Positions 35,075 through 44,392 of a stretch of DNA of 64,000 nucleotides are shown in pieces. A program made the position numbers and the translations under genes. The notes below the pieces were generated by a model. That model was not told the origin of the DNA and made no database searches. It was given only the letters and a program-made list of their open reading frames with translations. Where the stretch lies: NCBI GenBank assembly GCA_905160935.1, contig CAJHZI010000240.1:1794501-1858500 (forward strand), given 5' to 3'. Source of the DNA: Enchytraeus crypticus (lineage: Eukaryota; Annelida; Clitellata; Enchytraeida; Enchytraeidae). Positions within the stretch are counted from its first letter, which is position 1. Every line of letters begins with the position of its first letter.

Positions 35075-36386
35075 ATGGCTTCTTCTCCAACCACCCTAAC
35101 TCAAGACATGGAGCTTGCACTATTAAATTCGCCGGAGGAGAATTCTGTTCCACAGCCTGAGAAATTTAGCAATGAAGAACCAGCTCGCTCTACCATTGGT
35201 ACCGGACCAAATATCATGCAAGAATTTGTGAAATCAATAATGGCCACCAATAAAAATGGAGGTGCGATAATTAACAGAGCATTAGAGGATATGAAAAAAC
35301 GAGGGATTAATACGTCTACCATTCAAGTACATATGGGTAAGAATTATATTTTACTCAATTAATATTAGTTTATGCGTAAGTTAAGCACAGATCTGGGAAT
35401 CAGCTTCCGGGTCTAATTCTCTATCTAGAGTATTGTAAAAAAAGTAATGTATATAGATACATATATAATCTATTTTACTTTTTCTATAAAATAGACCAGG
35501 AAGTAGTTCAGAAATTCATACCAACTATTTCATATTTTAAACACTGCATTTGGATGTTCCAGCTCTAGAGAGAATAAAATAGTTTAAAAAATAAATAATG
35601 TTGATTAAGATATTAAAATGGAATTTTTGTTGTAATACGTAATAATTTGATAGTGCTCGAGATATTTATTAATACTCCAATCTGGAAACCAAATTATTAT
35701 TATTATTATTTACTTTCGCTATTTCAGATTGAAACTCCGCCCATCGGCTAAGAAAATAGTCAACGGGTGGAGTCTATTGTATAGACCGGTTATAGTTATA
35801 GTGTATGGAGCTATGTATCGATGTTTTAGCTCAACCAGGAGCGCGGGCTCATTCAGATCAGGCAGGATCCTCGACTCAAGACTCACAACAACAACAAATT
35901 GTCAACCTCGGCATACCTATTCCAACTAAACCAAGGTTGAAACGTAAAGCACCTAGTGATCCACTAGAATTTAGAAATAAAAGAGCTCCATCAAACGAAG
36001 CGTTTTATGAGAAGGTAAAACGAAGCTGTAAGGACGATATCATAGTTCTAAATACCGGTACGTCGAATGATAAAGAAGCTTTGATTTCTGACATTCATAT
36101 CCTTATAAATAATTTAGAGGAGTGTCATCAGAGAGCTATAAGTTATTGTATAAGTATAGGGTTGAAACTACTGTTACTAAAAAAGGTCTTTAAACTGAAA
36201 GATAAGGATTTTGATACAATATTTAATGTCAGAGGATTTTCAAAGCCGAACCGAAATTTTTTTATTGCTTTATATAGACTGTCAGGTGAATTCCCCAAAG
36301 TAGTTAAAATTACTGTCAATTATAGCGAAGTTAAGCAAAAACTAGCTGCACTTAAGAAATATATGCTGCAAGATAAGGCTTTCTGA
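35075..36386 (+). CDS. Unknown Polinton protein, probably spliced
   Basis: I infer two exons, 35075-35336 and 35830-36386, with a 493-bp intron (ATGG|GTAAGA to GTTTTAG|CT) that keeps the frame and gives about 272 residues. Exon 1 is acidic (LTQDMELALLNSPEE) with a GPNIMQEFVKSIMATNKNGG stretch. Exon 2 starts QPGARAHSDQAGSS, Gln-rich and low-complexity, then a basic KPRLKRKAPSDP nuclear-signal-like patch and an alpha-helical C-terminus (EECHQRAISYCISIGLKLLL). No known domain recognised. It is the only gene of the element that appears to have an intron and it lacks the TAAATG start of the others, so it may be expressed at a different time, for example an early regulator. Unspliced, exon 2 could also start at 35805. 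Confidence 0.55.
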
Positions 36387-36522
36387 AAGTAGTAACTTTG
36401 CTAATTACTTAGTATATATTAATATTAGAGAAAGTATCCAAATACTCGAGGTGCTGTACTCAAATAGTTCTATTCATGATTTATATAATATTTTAGAATA
36501 TCTTATTTGAGCATGTCAGCTA

Positions 36523-37395
36523 CTATACAAGCTCTGCTAATAATTCTTCACTCAAATATATAAATCCTAAATCGATAAGTAATAAATTCTTTTGAATCAA
36601 TAATTCTTTTATATTAGTATTCTTTATCTTAGGACTTATACTGTTTACAAATTTCCTGTATCTCCTACGAAGAGTTCCTTTCTCTGGTGTAAAAACTAGA
36701 TTTTCTTTCACAAGATTTCTCTTTAAATCAATGAACTCAACCTCAAATAGTTCTTCAATGACTCTAATAATAACAACTTGTAAGTCTTTTATATGTGTAA
36801 AATATTCAAATTCATTAGCAACATCCTTTCCATCATAAACTTCATTAAGAATAGCGGATAGGCTGACAACTAATGTATACATTCTGTTAAAATATGCGGC
36901 ATATTTCTGAAGATTTGGATTCCTACCTATTATGATAGATACAACATTTGCAATTTTCACCAAATTTTCTAAACTTATCTCGTGAGGTTTCCTTGTAACT
37001 TTTAAATAAAGTTTATTAATTACATCAAGGCTATTATCAGGAAATTGAATATTTGATATAGTATTGAAATTCATATCAAGTTTTCCATCACCCGTTTTGT
37101 TCAACTTCAATCCAACCTGTGCATCTACATAATCCTTCGTAGCACAGTCTTGACTATCTATGGGGTTTTTAACATTTATCAGTTTATTATTTTTCATATT
37201 TAATTCGCCTCCCTCAGTTAATTTAAGACCATTAGCCATTAAACCATTAGCAGATAGGCTAAGCATATTATTGATATTAGGATCTATCTGTACTGATAGT
37301 GAATCGTTTATAGAACTAAGTCCTCCATATGACAACAGTTTTAAATTAGATTCCAGCTTTTTAGATTGCCTGCCAAATAGATCTACAGTGTTCAT
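36523..37395 (-). CDS. Fibre-like protein of the Polinton
   Basis: 290 residues. Residues 25-100 contain shaft-like short repeats (MLSLSANGLMANGLKLTEGG) and then NMKNNKLINVKNP, DSQDCATKDYVD, which is the motif 'NNKItNv.nP.d.qDAatK.Yvd' of phage tail fibres and other trimeric fibres. A second shorter repeat follows (LDMNFNTISNIQFPDNSLDV). The C-terminal 150 residues are helical without a known fold. Its place beside protease and capsid genes, and a TAATAAATG start, suggest a late virion protein; an attachment role is inference. The start is five bases from the next gene's stop. Confidence 0.6.
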   Translation of the reverse strand: MNTVDLFGRQSKKLESNLKLLSYGGLSSINDSLSVQIDPNINNMLSLSANGLMANGLKLTEGGELNMKNNKLINVKNPIDSQDCATKDYVDAQVGLKLNKTGDGKLDMNFNTISNIQFPDNSLDVINKLYLKVTRKPHEISLENLVKIANVVSIIIGRNPNLQKYAAYFNRMYTLVVSLSAILNEVYDGKDVANEFEYFTHIKDLQVVIIRVIEELFEVEFIDLKRNLVKENLVFTPEKGTLRRRYRKFVNSISPKIKNTNIKELLIQKNLLLIDLGFIYLSEELLAELV

Positions 37396-37401
37396 TTATT
37401 A

Positions 37402-37788
37402 CTATAAAAACTCTTTAATGATATCATTTGATTCTTTTTCTGTTAAATTTCCGTTACACTTCATCACATAATTCATTTGTTGTTTCAATCTTTCTAACCT
37501 AGATATCATATTATTTAGTTCTGCTTTCCTACTTTTGAGATTAAATTTAGTTGATATAGCTGTTGATAAGGCTCCAACAGCTGATAATGTAGTAATGATT
37601 ACTGTAGGAAGTAATGGCAATGCAAATACTCCAGATATTGTAGTTGTTACTATTGAAACACTTATTGATGTGATTATTGTTATACCATAAACTACTTGAA
37701 CTATTTTTCTCTTTCTTTTCAAACTTTTGATTTTAGCTTCACAATCTTCTAGCTTATCACTCAAAAATTGTTTTACGTTATTTATCAT
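37402..37788 (-). CDS. Small membrane protein with a transmembrane hairpin
   Basis: 128 residues. An N-terminal coiled-coil-like basic stretch (KLEDCEAKIKSLKRKRKIVQ), two hydrophobic segments at about 32-52 and 55-78 (VVYGITIITSISVSIVTT and ALPLLPTVIITTLSAVGAL) and a C-terminal coiled coil (ELNNMISRLERLKQQMNYVM). It may insert into membranes during assembly or entry, as small virion membrane proteins do; I recognise no family. Its start (AATAGAATG) is one of the few that lacks the TAAATG string. Confidence 0.6.
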   Translation of the reverse strand: MINNVKQFLSDKLEDCEAKIKSLKRKRKIVQVVYGITIITSISVSIVTTTISGVFALPLLPTVIITTLSAVGALSTAISTKFNLKSRKAELNNMISRLERLKQQMNYVMKCNGNLTEKESNDIIKEFL

Positions 37789-37789
37789 T

Positions 37790-38191
37790 CTATTTAACTA
37801 AAGATAAAATTAAATCTTTATAATCGGATCCTTCACTTAAACGTTTTAGTACAATCAGACACCATTTACCGCAATTCTGATCCATCAATCCTTGCAATTG
37901 AAATGTAGAGTATAAAATAGGTGATCCTAAATACTCAATTACTTCTTTTGGTGTAGGTAAACCAAAACTGTTAAAATAATATTTTTCATTATTAATTTTA
38001 AACCAACAAGTCCAATGGCTGCCACTTTCACTAGATAAATTTAAATTTAATATACCACATTCAACTTTACAAGATTTCAATTTCTTCAATTCATCTCTCA
38101 TATAACAACCGCTAAACTTTTTTATTTTTAACATTTTGGAATAGTTCTCAATTTCGACATTGCTTAATGCATTCTCTGGAATACTATCCAT
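37790..38191 (-). CDS. PRO: Adenain-like cysteine protease (virion maturation protease)
   Basis: 133 residues, C5-type protease as in adenoviruses and Polintons, which process capsid precursors. Catalytic positions: His59 in SGSHWTCWF, Asn74 in YYFNSFGLPTP (Asp or Glu in most relatives), Gln100 in FQLQGLMDQ and Cys107 in NCGKWCLIVL. The Gln-Cys spacing of seven is the same as in adenain. Somewhat shorter than adenain (about 200). Starts at AATAAATGGAT. Downstream neighbour 37402-37788 follows after one base, upstream lies the broken small virion gene and the major capsid gene, the usual Polinton block. No lesion seen; the Asn at the third position may still be functional. Confidence 0.85.
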   Translation of the reverse strand: MDSIPENALSNVEIENYSKMLKIKKFSGCYMRDELKKLKSCKVECGILNLNLSSESGSHWTCWFKINNEKYYFNSFGLPTPKEVIEYLGSPILYSTFQLQGLMDQNCGKWCLIVLKRLSEGSDYKDLILSLVK

Positions 38192-38198
38192 TTATTGG

Positions 38199-38495
38199 TT
38201 ATAATCTTAATCCTTTTCCCTGTTTCTTTTTTGGTCTATCTGTTCCAGTCTTCTTTAATTGATCCTCAATCACTCTATTATGTCTTGCAGTTTCTTTATC
38301 AGCTTGACTTTATTGAACTCTTGATGCAACAGTTCCTGCAAAGGTACTTACTCCTCCCAAGGCAGCAGCAATAATTGGAATTAGAGTTGCTACTAGCGGT
38401 AAAAACCCACCAACTTTATACTTATGCAATTCCTAAATTATCGCAATAGCAATAGTAGTAGAAATTTTTTCTATCTGACTTTTAGTTAATGTCAT
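38199..38495 (-). pseudogene. Small hydrophobic virion-like protein, two stops
   Basis: A 99-codon frame with in-frame TAG at 38433-38435 and TAA at 38310-38312. Parts that can be read are MTLTKSQIEKISTTI, a Gly/Ala-rich hydrophobic segment (GGFLPLVATLIPIIAAALGG) and a basic C-terminus (RPKKKQGKGLRL). This resembles the small virion proteins with a hydrophobic core and GKGL-type tail seen in adintoviruses and Polintons. Its ATG overlaps the stop of the capsid gene (ATGA) and carries the AATAAATGAC start string. Broken in this copy. Confidence 0.65.
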
Positions 38496-39897
38496 TTATT
38501 TAGCCAAAAATTCCAATATCTGATATACTGCTTACTACCATCTGATTCTATCGACCAAATTCTATCATGATATACAACTGCATAAGCTGTAGTATTTGCG
38601 GGAGCATTTGCACTAAATTTAAATGTTACTCTGATATCTACAACAGTATTTTAAGTCTCTCAGACTGTTTCGATACATCAAATACGTATAGCCTAAACAA
38701 CTTCTTATAAGCTTGATACGATATACAATCATTCTCTTCTTCATCTTCAGAATAACTTTTCTTAAATTCTTTAAACGAATTATAAAATTGAGCATACTGA
38801 TTACTGTCATAATTAGTTATATAATCATTGCTAGGATATCTTTCACTATTCAATTCAACATAAGCATTAATTACTTGCACATTAGCATTAAATATAGCAT
38901 AATTAGTTTCTGCTTGATTAGCTGTTGGAGATTGAAAGCCTACAACGATATACCTAGGTTTTTCGATACCTGAAGCTATAGATAATCTCCAAGCAAATTC
39001 AGTAGCTTGGGGAACAATAGTGTTCTCAGATTTCTTGCTCATAAAACAAAGCGGAAACGATTCTTTTTTCTTAATGTAATCATTTAAAATTCCTCTTTCT
39101 TCTAAACTTACTGTAACTACTGGAATATGCCATTGTATCTTAGTTAAGTTTACCTTACCAGCATTAGCAACTCCACCATTTCGTATTATTGCCTGAGTAT
39201 CAGTTTGTCTAGGAAAAGCAATTGAATGCTTACATCCATAAATAATCTTTCTATATTGTTTACAGAAATTAAATATAAATTCTAAAGGAATTTTGAATGC
39301 AAATGATCCAGATGTATAATTTCTTCTTTCTTCAAATCCCTTATTTTGATTGATCAGTCCATCTGTTAATCTCGTAACAGTTGTTTGTAAAGCTGTTAAT
39401 ATATTAGCAGCAGTATTTCCTGGAATATCTCCTGCTACTAAATTCACAATTTCACTCAAAGTTTGAGGTGTTCCATTACCAGAATCTAAACTCCAACATT
39501 GATCCATTCCATTGAAACTATTACTTTTAGTCAATAATGCATCTATTGTTGTAGTGTGACCTGGATATTGAAATCTCTCAACTTCATGATCTCCTATATG
39601 ATATCTTGCTTCGCTAAAGAGATACATCATAGCATTATTTTGTAATGCTACTAAACTATTTGCAGCATAAGTTTGATTAGTAGTAGAATCTTGTAATTGT
39701 CCTTCAATATAAAGAAAACTCTTACAAGGTAATGACCAGATATCTTCACTTAAAATTTGAATTCTAATTTCTTGTCCATTCGCATTAAGAGCAGTTCCTT
39801 GAGATGGATCATAAACTCTGTATTGAAACTTTTCTACAGATTCATCATAATTAAAAGATTTTTTAAGCTCCAAATAAGACTCCTTTACTTTCTCCAT
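38492..39897 (-). pseudogene. MCP: Double-jelly-roll major capsid protein (MCP), frameshifted near its end
   Basis: The continuous frame runs 39897-38638 (419 residues); then a one-base frame change in the run near 38647-38655 moves the remaining 51 or so codons (including AYAVVYHDRIWSIESDG and YIRYWNFW) into another frame ending at 38492. The protein is hexon-like: ESYLELKKSFNYDESVEKFQ, SLPCKSFLYIEGQL, HIGDHEVERFQYPGHTTTID, FAFKIPLEFIFNFCK and SFPLCFMSKKSENT, matching Polinton MCPs in length (about 470) and order. It would form the pseudo-hexagonal capsomers. The truncated form lacks the last strands of the second jelly roll, so it is probably not functional. TTAATAAATGG start. Confidence 0.85.
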
Positions 39898-39912
39898 TTA
39901 TTAATGAAAAAA

Positions 39913-40212
39913 CTAAACGTAAGCAAATCCAGTTCCAATTTTAAATTGATTAATTCTATCAACAATATTTTGTAACTCAGGTTTTCTTTTATTCCTTATC
40001 TCTTGAACAATTGCTTTTGTTGAATCAGCAAACTTTACAGTATTTGCTATTGCTTCTGTTGGAGAGTTAATACCAATGTCTTTAGGTAAAGATAAAACTT
40101 TTGAAATATCTACAAAACCTTTACCGCTTACATAACCTCTATTTCTACAATGACAATAACCCTTTCCGCATATTATTTTTCTACTTTCTTTTCTCTTTAG
40201 CTTGAGACCCAT
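39913..40212 (-). CDS. Small basic Polinton protein
   Basis: 99 residues. Basic N-terminus (KLKRKESRKIICGKGYCHCR) with CGKGYCHC that might bind metal, and a GKGF motif, followed by a helical stretch (ANTVKFADSTKAIVQEIRNK). GKG motifs are common in small virion or core proteins of adintoviruses. Lies immediately upstream of the major capsid gene in the same direction; TTAAATGGG start. Function not known. Confidence 0.5.
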   Translation of the reverse strand: MGLKLKRKESRKIICGKGYCHCRNRGYVSGKGFVDISKVLSLPKDIGINSPTEAIANTVKFADSTKAIVQEIRNKRKPELQNIVDRINQFKIGTGFAYV

Positions 40213-40281
40213 TTAATAGGGTATGAATTAGAATATTTGTATTATATGTTTTTTTCTTTTACAAACAAACCTACATAATAA

Positions 40282-40723
40282 ATGGAAGCCTTGAAGCTTG
40301 AGGAACAATCTTTAGTAAAAGCTATTATGCATCATCCAGAAGATTCCTTTCTAATTAGACTGCTAAAAATAAGGAATGAGGTTTGGTATAAGAAACTTAC
40401 AGATTTTACTCTAATTATGATTTATTATTCGTATCCAGATAATGATGTCATAAGATCTAGAATACAAAATATAGAAGACTCTTTAGTAGCCGCATTATGT
40501 GATAGACCAGAAGATCCTCTTCTAGTTAGTCTGTTAGAAAAAAACGATTGATTTTAATAAACTTACAGAGGATACTTTAGAGGTTATATATTATTCCTAC
40601 CCAGCAACATATACTGCTATAATATCTAAAGTGACAAATGCGTCAGATCGATTAAAGGATCGAATGGAATTTGAAATCTACATGTATGGTGAAGAACTCT
40701 ATAATTTTGTGTATCCTGAGTAA
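40282..40723 (+). pseudogene. Unknown Polinton protein with internal repeat, frameshifted
   Basis: Open to TGA at 40549-40551, but a one-base shift there restores a frame with homologous text to TAA at 40721-40723. The protein consists of two or three related modules: EEQSLVKAIMHHPEDSFLIRLL and EDSLVAALCDRPEDPLLVSLL, each followed by KKLTDFTLIMIYYSYP or NKLTEDTLEVIYYSYP. No known domain. It is on the + strand, against its neighbours, and has the TAATAAATGG start. Confidence 0.6.
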
Positions 40724-40728
40724 TAACT

Positions 40729-41523
40729 TTATTTTACACTTCTAATATGAAATCTACATGTAATATTCTCTCCTCTAAAATCTATAGGTCTTCCATCTTG
40801 ATCTGTTATCCAAATACTAAATTCACTCAATGTTTTCCTGTTCAAAGGTAAATAAACAAGATTAACTGGCGATTCTACAATTCTAAAACCTGGCTGCACC
40901 TTAGGTCCAAATGAATATAGAACTGGAGATGATATTCCGTTAACAAACGATTCAGTTATACAATCGCAATTGACAAATATACTGTTAAACTCGATAATGT
41001 TAACAATATATTGTGATTCATTGCGTCCTACTGATAAAATTATATCATCAAAACCTAATATACTTCTCAGTGAATTAGGTATTGTGAAATCAACTTTATA
41101 GTGTGAATTTGTTATATCAATAATCGATTTCATTGTTGAAGTATTAGGTGATAAAGTTATATGATAAGCATTACTAGCAGAATCCCAATCTCCATTTAGT
41201 TTCATCAACCTTTGAATCTCATCATTTATTGCTTCAATTTGATATGCTCCAATTTCAATAGTTATTAATTTCCAAGTATTTCCACCATCTACTGAATACT
41301 TAAAATTATTATTTGCTAGTGTAATATTTGCAAAACTATATCATGTCTCTAAATTTACAAGTGCAATTTCTAGATCATAATCATTAAGAATAATAGGATT
41401 AGGAAATTTAATAGTATAAACTTCGGCTGAATTATCATAGGTTATCAGAATAGATTTAGATATAGACTTTTTCTGAAAGTAAGCAGAAATGGGTTCAAGT
41501 AAATTAATTAATTTCTGTTCCAT
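40729..41523 (-). pseudogene. mCP: Jelly-roll minor capsid (penton-like) protein, one premature stop
   Basis: A 265-codon frame with a single TGA at 41341-41343, after LEIALVNLET. Before it: QKLINLLEPISAYF, ITYDNSAEVYTIKFPNPIIL; after it: FKYSVDGGNTWKLITIEIGAY, ITLSPNTSTMKSIIDITN, SLRSILGFDDIIL and SPVNLVYLPLNRKTL. The LGF and IEIGAY..I motifs are typical of the Polinton minor capsid (penton) protein that fills the five-fold vertices. The rest of the frame is clean, so a single recent nonsense change disables it. Start AATAATAAATGG. Confidence 0.75.
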
Positions 41524-41529
41524 TTATTA

Positions 41530-42751
41530 TTATTTAATTTTGCATATAATGTTTCTTAGTTGATTCTTAGTTATTATTCCTTTATTGAATAAAATATCTA
41601 AAATAGCATTAATTTCATTAAACATACTTTTATTTCCTGCTGAATATTCCCCAATCAGAAGGTTTAATCTTTCTTTTAATGTATCTACATTACCTGGTAG
41701 AATTATTGTATTTAGTCCATTATCTATCACTTGAACATCTTTATCCAATTCATTCAATCTATTTAGTTTTGTAAGAACACTATGTACCTTTTTACCTACT
41801 GTTTTATGTTGCCTGTAATCTAATCCAGAATCAATGCATATTGTTAAATAATTATTCAAATCTGTATCTAATATTCTTTCATCTAAATTAGGATTAACTC
41901 TATTCAACAATAACTCTAAACCTTGTGTAAGAATATATTCTTTGTCTGCAATTTTAATTTTGTTATCTTTGAATAGAACATTGTATTTACCAAATTTTAC
42001 AGTATCAGGATCATTTTCTTCGTAATAAAAGATAGGTGAAACAGTTACGATTCCATGTTTACCTTTATTATTTATTCCAAGATTTCTTTTCATTAAACTA
42101 ACCATTACTTCTTTATACATTTTATTATCACTTGGACTTTTCCTGAAATACAGAATCTGTGTAAGTAGGTAATTGTACATCTTCTTCCTCCTCACATTCT
42201 GTGGCTTTAATCTTTTCTTGTATCCCATAATATTGTACGAGTGTTCTTAGATCATCGTCATTGAGATGATTTAAAGGCTCTAGTGTTTTTCTGTCTTTCT
42301 CATTTAGATTCTGTATACCATCAGGATGCATAATTTTCTTAACTAATTCTGGATAGTTATTTAATTTGCTAATTAATTCTGCTAATAATGGTTGTTTTGC
42401 TATTGAGCTGATAATATCTAAACCTTGTTGTCTAGTTTCTTCCTTACATCTCACTAAACCTCTAATAATATCTGCAAGTAAACGTGATGATCTATCATGT
42501 TTACCTTGTAAATCTGTTAACAATTGTTGAAACAAATCATCCGTTCTTGTTATCTGCTTACTGATAGTTAACTGTTGCGTATCTGTAATAGGTTTGTAGA
42601 TTTCTTTTAGTTCTGTGTGTACATTTTGTTTAGCGATAACTTCATCATCAAATCTTTTCCTTAATTTTCTATGCTGAGTAGATACCTTCTTGAGCAATTC
42701 TTGATTTTCTCCATTCATCAACTCTTCTTTAAACCTTACAATGGAATTCAT
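41530..42751 (-). pseudogene. Conserved Polinton protein of unknown role, frameshifted
   Basis: Two overlapping frames: 42751-42128 (207 residues) and one that ends at 41530. Together they equal 407 codons plus one base, as if one base was gained near 42128-42145. The first part has ELLKKVSTQHRKLRKRF, ELKEIYKPITDTQQL, DDLFQQLLTDLQGK; the second VKFGKYNVLFKDNKIKIADK, EYILTQGLELLLNRVNPN and DLNNYLTICIDSGLDYRQHK. I recall that relatives in insect Polintons form one protein with this order. Alternatively the second part starts on its own at ATG 42120 just after the stop. Role unknown, possibly virion-associated. The upstream part starts with TTAATAAATG. Confidence 0.6.
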
Positions 42752-42767
42752 TTATTAACTATATTTT

Positions 42768-43583
42768 TTAAAATGATGATAAGTTCAATTCTGGCTTGTA
42801 AAAAGAACCAATAATATCTTCACCGTTTAAATCTTTTATTTTATATGTTATAGGAGATGTATTGATAATTTGAGATACAGTGAATATTTCTTCAGTCCAA
42901 TTTGTTTCGTAACCTTTTGAAAATAATTTTTTATATTTATAAATTCTAACTCTATCACCTATTTTAAATTTTGGTTTCTCGTTTGTAGGTTGTGGTATAT
43001 AGCTAATCTTGTGTTCATTTTCCAACTTTGATCCTTCAGTTGGAGTCATTTTAATTGTAGAATGAATTGTATTATTATATTCATGAATCAGTTTAGGTAA
43101 AGCATCTAAATATTTGTTACTACCTGTTTCAGTAAAATATCTCCACATCTTTTCTTTAATAGTTCTATTAAATCTTTCAATAACAACAGCCTTACCTTCA
43201 TTGAACGTTTGATATAACTCTATTTCATTATCAGTTAAGAATTTCTTAAATTCTTTGTTAATAAATTCCTTTCCTGCATCAGTCCATAATTTTTTAGGTT
43301 TTCTTTCTTTGAATAATTGTTGAAATAATTCAATCATTTGTTTACCTGTCTTAACTTTTATCGGTATTGCCCAACCAAATTTAGAGAATACATCTATTAC
43401 AGTGAGAATGTAATTAAATCCTTTATTTTGCTTTGCGTATTGTCTCATATCAACTAAATCTGCTGACCATATATCATCTATATTATACACTATAACTTTT
43501 CTTCGTTTAAATTTCTTTATTATGGGTTTGTGTAATTCTTTAGCTTCTTCGATTTTGTTTTTTTTAATATTCCTAAACCTAAT
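42768..43583 (-). CDS. INT: Retroviral-type integrase, no ATG of its own
   Basis: Inserts the element, creating the 6-bp duplication. RVE core: Asp in IWSADLVDM, Asp in KLWTDAGKEFINKEF, Glu in KAVVIERFNRTIKEKM, with spacing similar to other Polinton integrases. C-terminal SH3/chromo-like tail: KFKIGDRVRIYKYKKLFSKGY then VSQIINTSPITYKIKDL. The first in-frame candidate is a GTG at 43490; no ATG exists between 43583, where the frame opens, and the catalytic core. The upstream in-frame residues ELHKPIIKKFKRRKVIV match the usual region before the core. They overlap the end of the PLA2 gene in the -1 frame at a run of eight A. So it is probably made as a PLA2-integrase fusion by frameshift, or the frame was broken by a one-base change. 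Confidence 0.85.
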   Translation of the reverse strand: MRFRNIKKNKIEEAKELHKPIIKKFKRRKVIVYNIDDIWSADLVDMRQYAKQNKGFNYILTVIDVFSKFGWAIPIKVKTGKQMIELFQQLFKERKPKKLWTDAGKEFINKEFKKFLTDNEIELYQTFNEGKAVVIERFNRTIKEKMWRYFTETGSNKYLDALPKLIHEYNNTIHSTIKMTPTEGSKLENEHKISYIPQPTNEKPKFKIGDRVRIYKYKKLFSKGYETNWTEEIFTVSQIINTSPITYKIKDLNGEDIIGSFYKPELNLSSF

Positions 43584-44068
43584 TTATATTTTGTAGCTAT
43601 AATCGGTTTGATAACTGCTTTACCTAATTTTTCATTAAAATTCAAATCTTTAAGATTATCAAGTTCTTGTAGCATCTTCTTATCTGCTTCATGCCTAGTT
43701 CCCTTTCCTAAATCAGAATCTCTATAAGCTAAATCATGTTTTAAACAAACTTCATCAACTTTATTTATAGGCTTTGACCATTCTTTTGGTGTGTCATCAG
43801 GATTTAATCTTTCTTCTAGCTTTGTATTGGGACCACAGAATGAATACTTTTTACCTTTCAGAGTTCTAAGATGAACTTCAGTAGGTATTTTAGAAATTAC
43901 AGATGAAACTATATCTCCTCCAGTTTTAGACTTTGATATAAATCTATTCTTTTTAGATCCACAAACTTCACATATACCTTTAAGTATTGGTTTATTATTT
44001 TTAGTTATGGATTCAATTAAGTCTAAAGTTAAAGTCTTACTTTTACATTTAAGACAATATATTTCCAT
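43520..44068 (-). CDS. Zinc-ribbon plus parvovirus-like phospholipase A2 protein
   Basis: 182 residues. Residues 4-45: zinc ribbon YCLKCKSK...ICEVCGSKKNRF (Cys5, Cys8, Cys33, Cys36). Residues 75-150: PLA2 of the VP1u type, with the calcium-loop YSFCGPNTKL and the catalytic dyad His111-Asp112 in CLKHDLAYRDSD, followed by RHEADKKMLQEL. In parvoviruses this enzyme helps the particle leave the endosome; in Polintons a similar role is assumed. C-terminus is basic. Ends in frame with NYTNP but overlaps the integrase frame by 64 bases. Start CACTAAATGG. Confidence 0.8.
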   Translation of the reverse strand: MEIYCLKCKSKTLTLDLIESITKNNKPILKGICEVCGSKKNRFISKSKTGGDIVSSVISKIPTEVHLRTLKGKKYSFCGPNTKLEERLNPDDTPKEWSKPINKVDEVCLKHDLAYRDSDLGKGTRHEADKKMLQELDNLKDLNFNEKLGKAVIKPIIATKYKLGLGILKKTKSKKLKNYTNP

Positions 44069-44083
44069 TTAGTGGAATGAAAA

Positions 44084-44377
44084 TTAATTCAATTGAATAT
44101 AAGATGAGCAGTTTGGAATATATCCAGAAATCTCAGCGTATGTGTATTTAGAATTTTTTCTAACGGTGAATAAAAATTTATTTTTTGGGGAATTTAGAGA
44201 AATATATGAAGCTATTAGTTTAGTGGCAAACATTTCAAATTTTTCATCATTAGAGATGTGTGTACATGTGATAATATAAGTATCTCCAAATTTAGTATTT
44301 TTTATCGGTTTATATCCGACCACAAAATAAGATTGATCAATTTGTAAATCGGCAAGCTTCAGAAGTTGTGCGTCCAT
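44084..44377 (-). CDS. Small Polinton protein, possibly OB-fold
   Basis: 97 residues: LKLADLQIDQSYFVVGYKPI, KFGDTYIITCTHISNDEKFE, MFATKLIASYI and FTVRKNSKYTYAEISGYIPN. The pattern of short beta strands with 'fGdtYii' and 'fatklia' suggests an OB-type nucleic-acid-binding protein, but I cannot prove it. It lies between ATPase and PLA2 with the GCTAATAAATGG start; intact. Confidence 0.45.
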   Translation of the reverse strand: MDAQLLKLADLQIDQSYFVVGYKPIKNTKFGDTYIITCTHISNDEKFEMFATKLIASYISLNSPKNKFLFTVRKNSKYTYAEISGYIPNCSSYIQLN

Positions 44378-44392
44378 TTATTAGCTGAAAGA

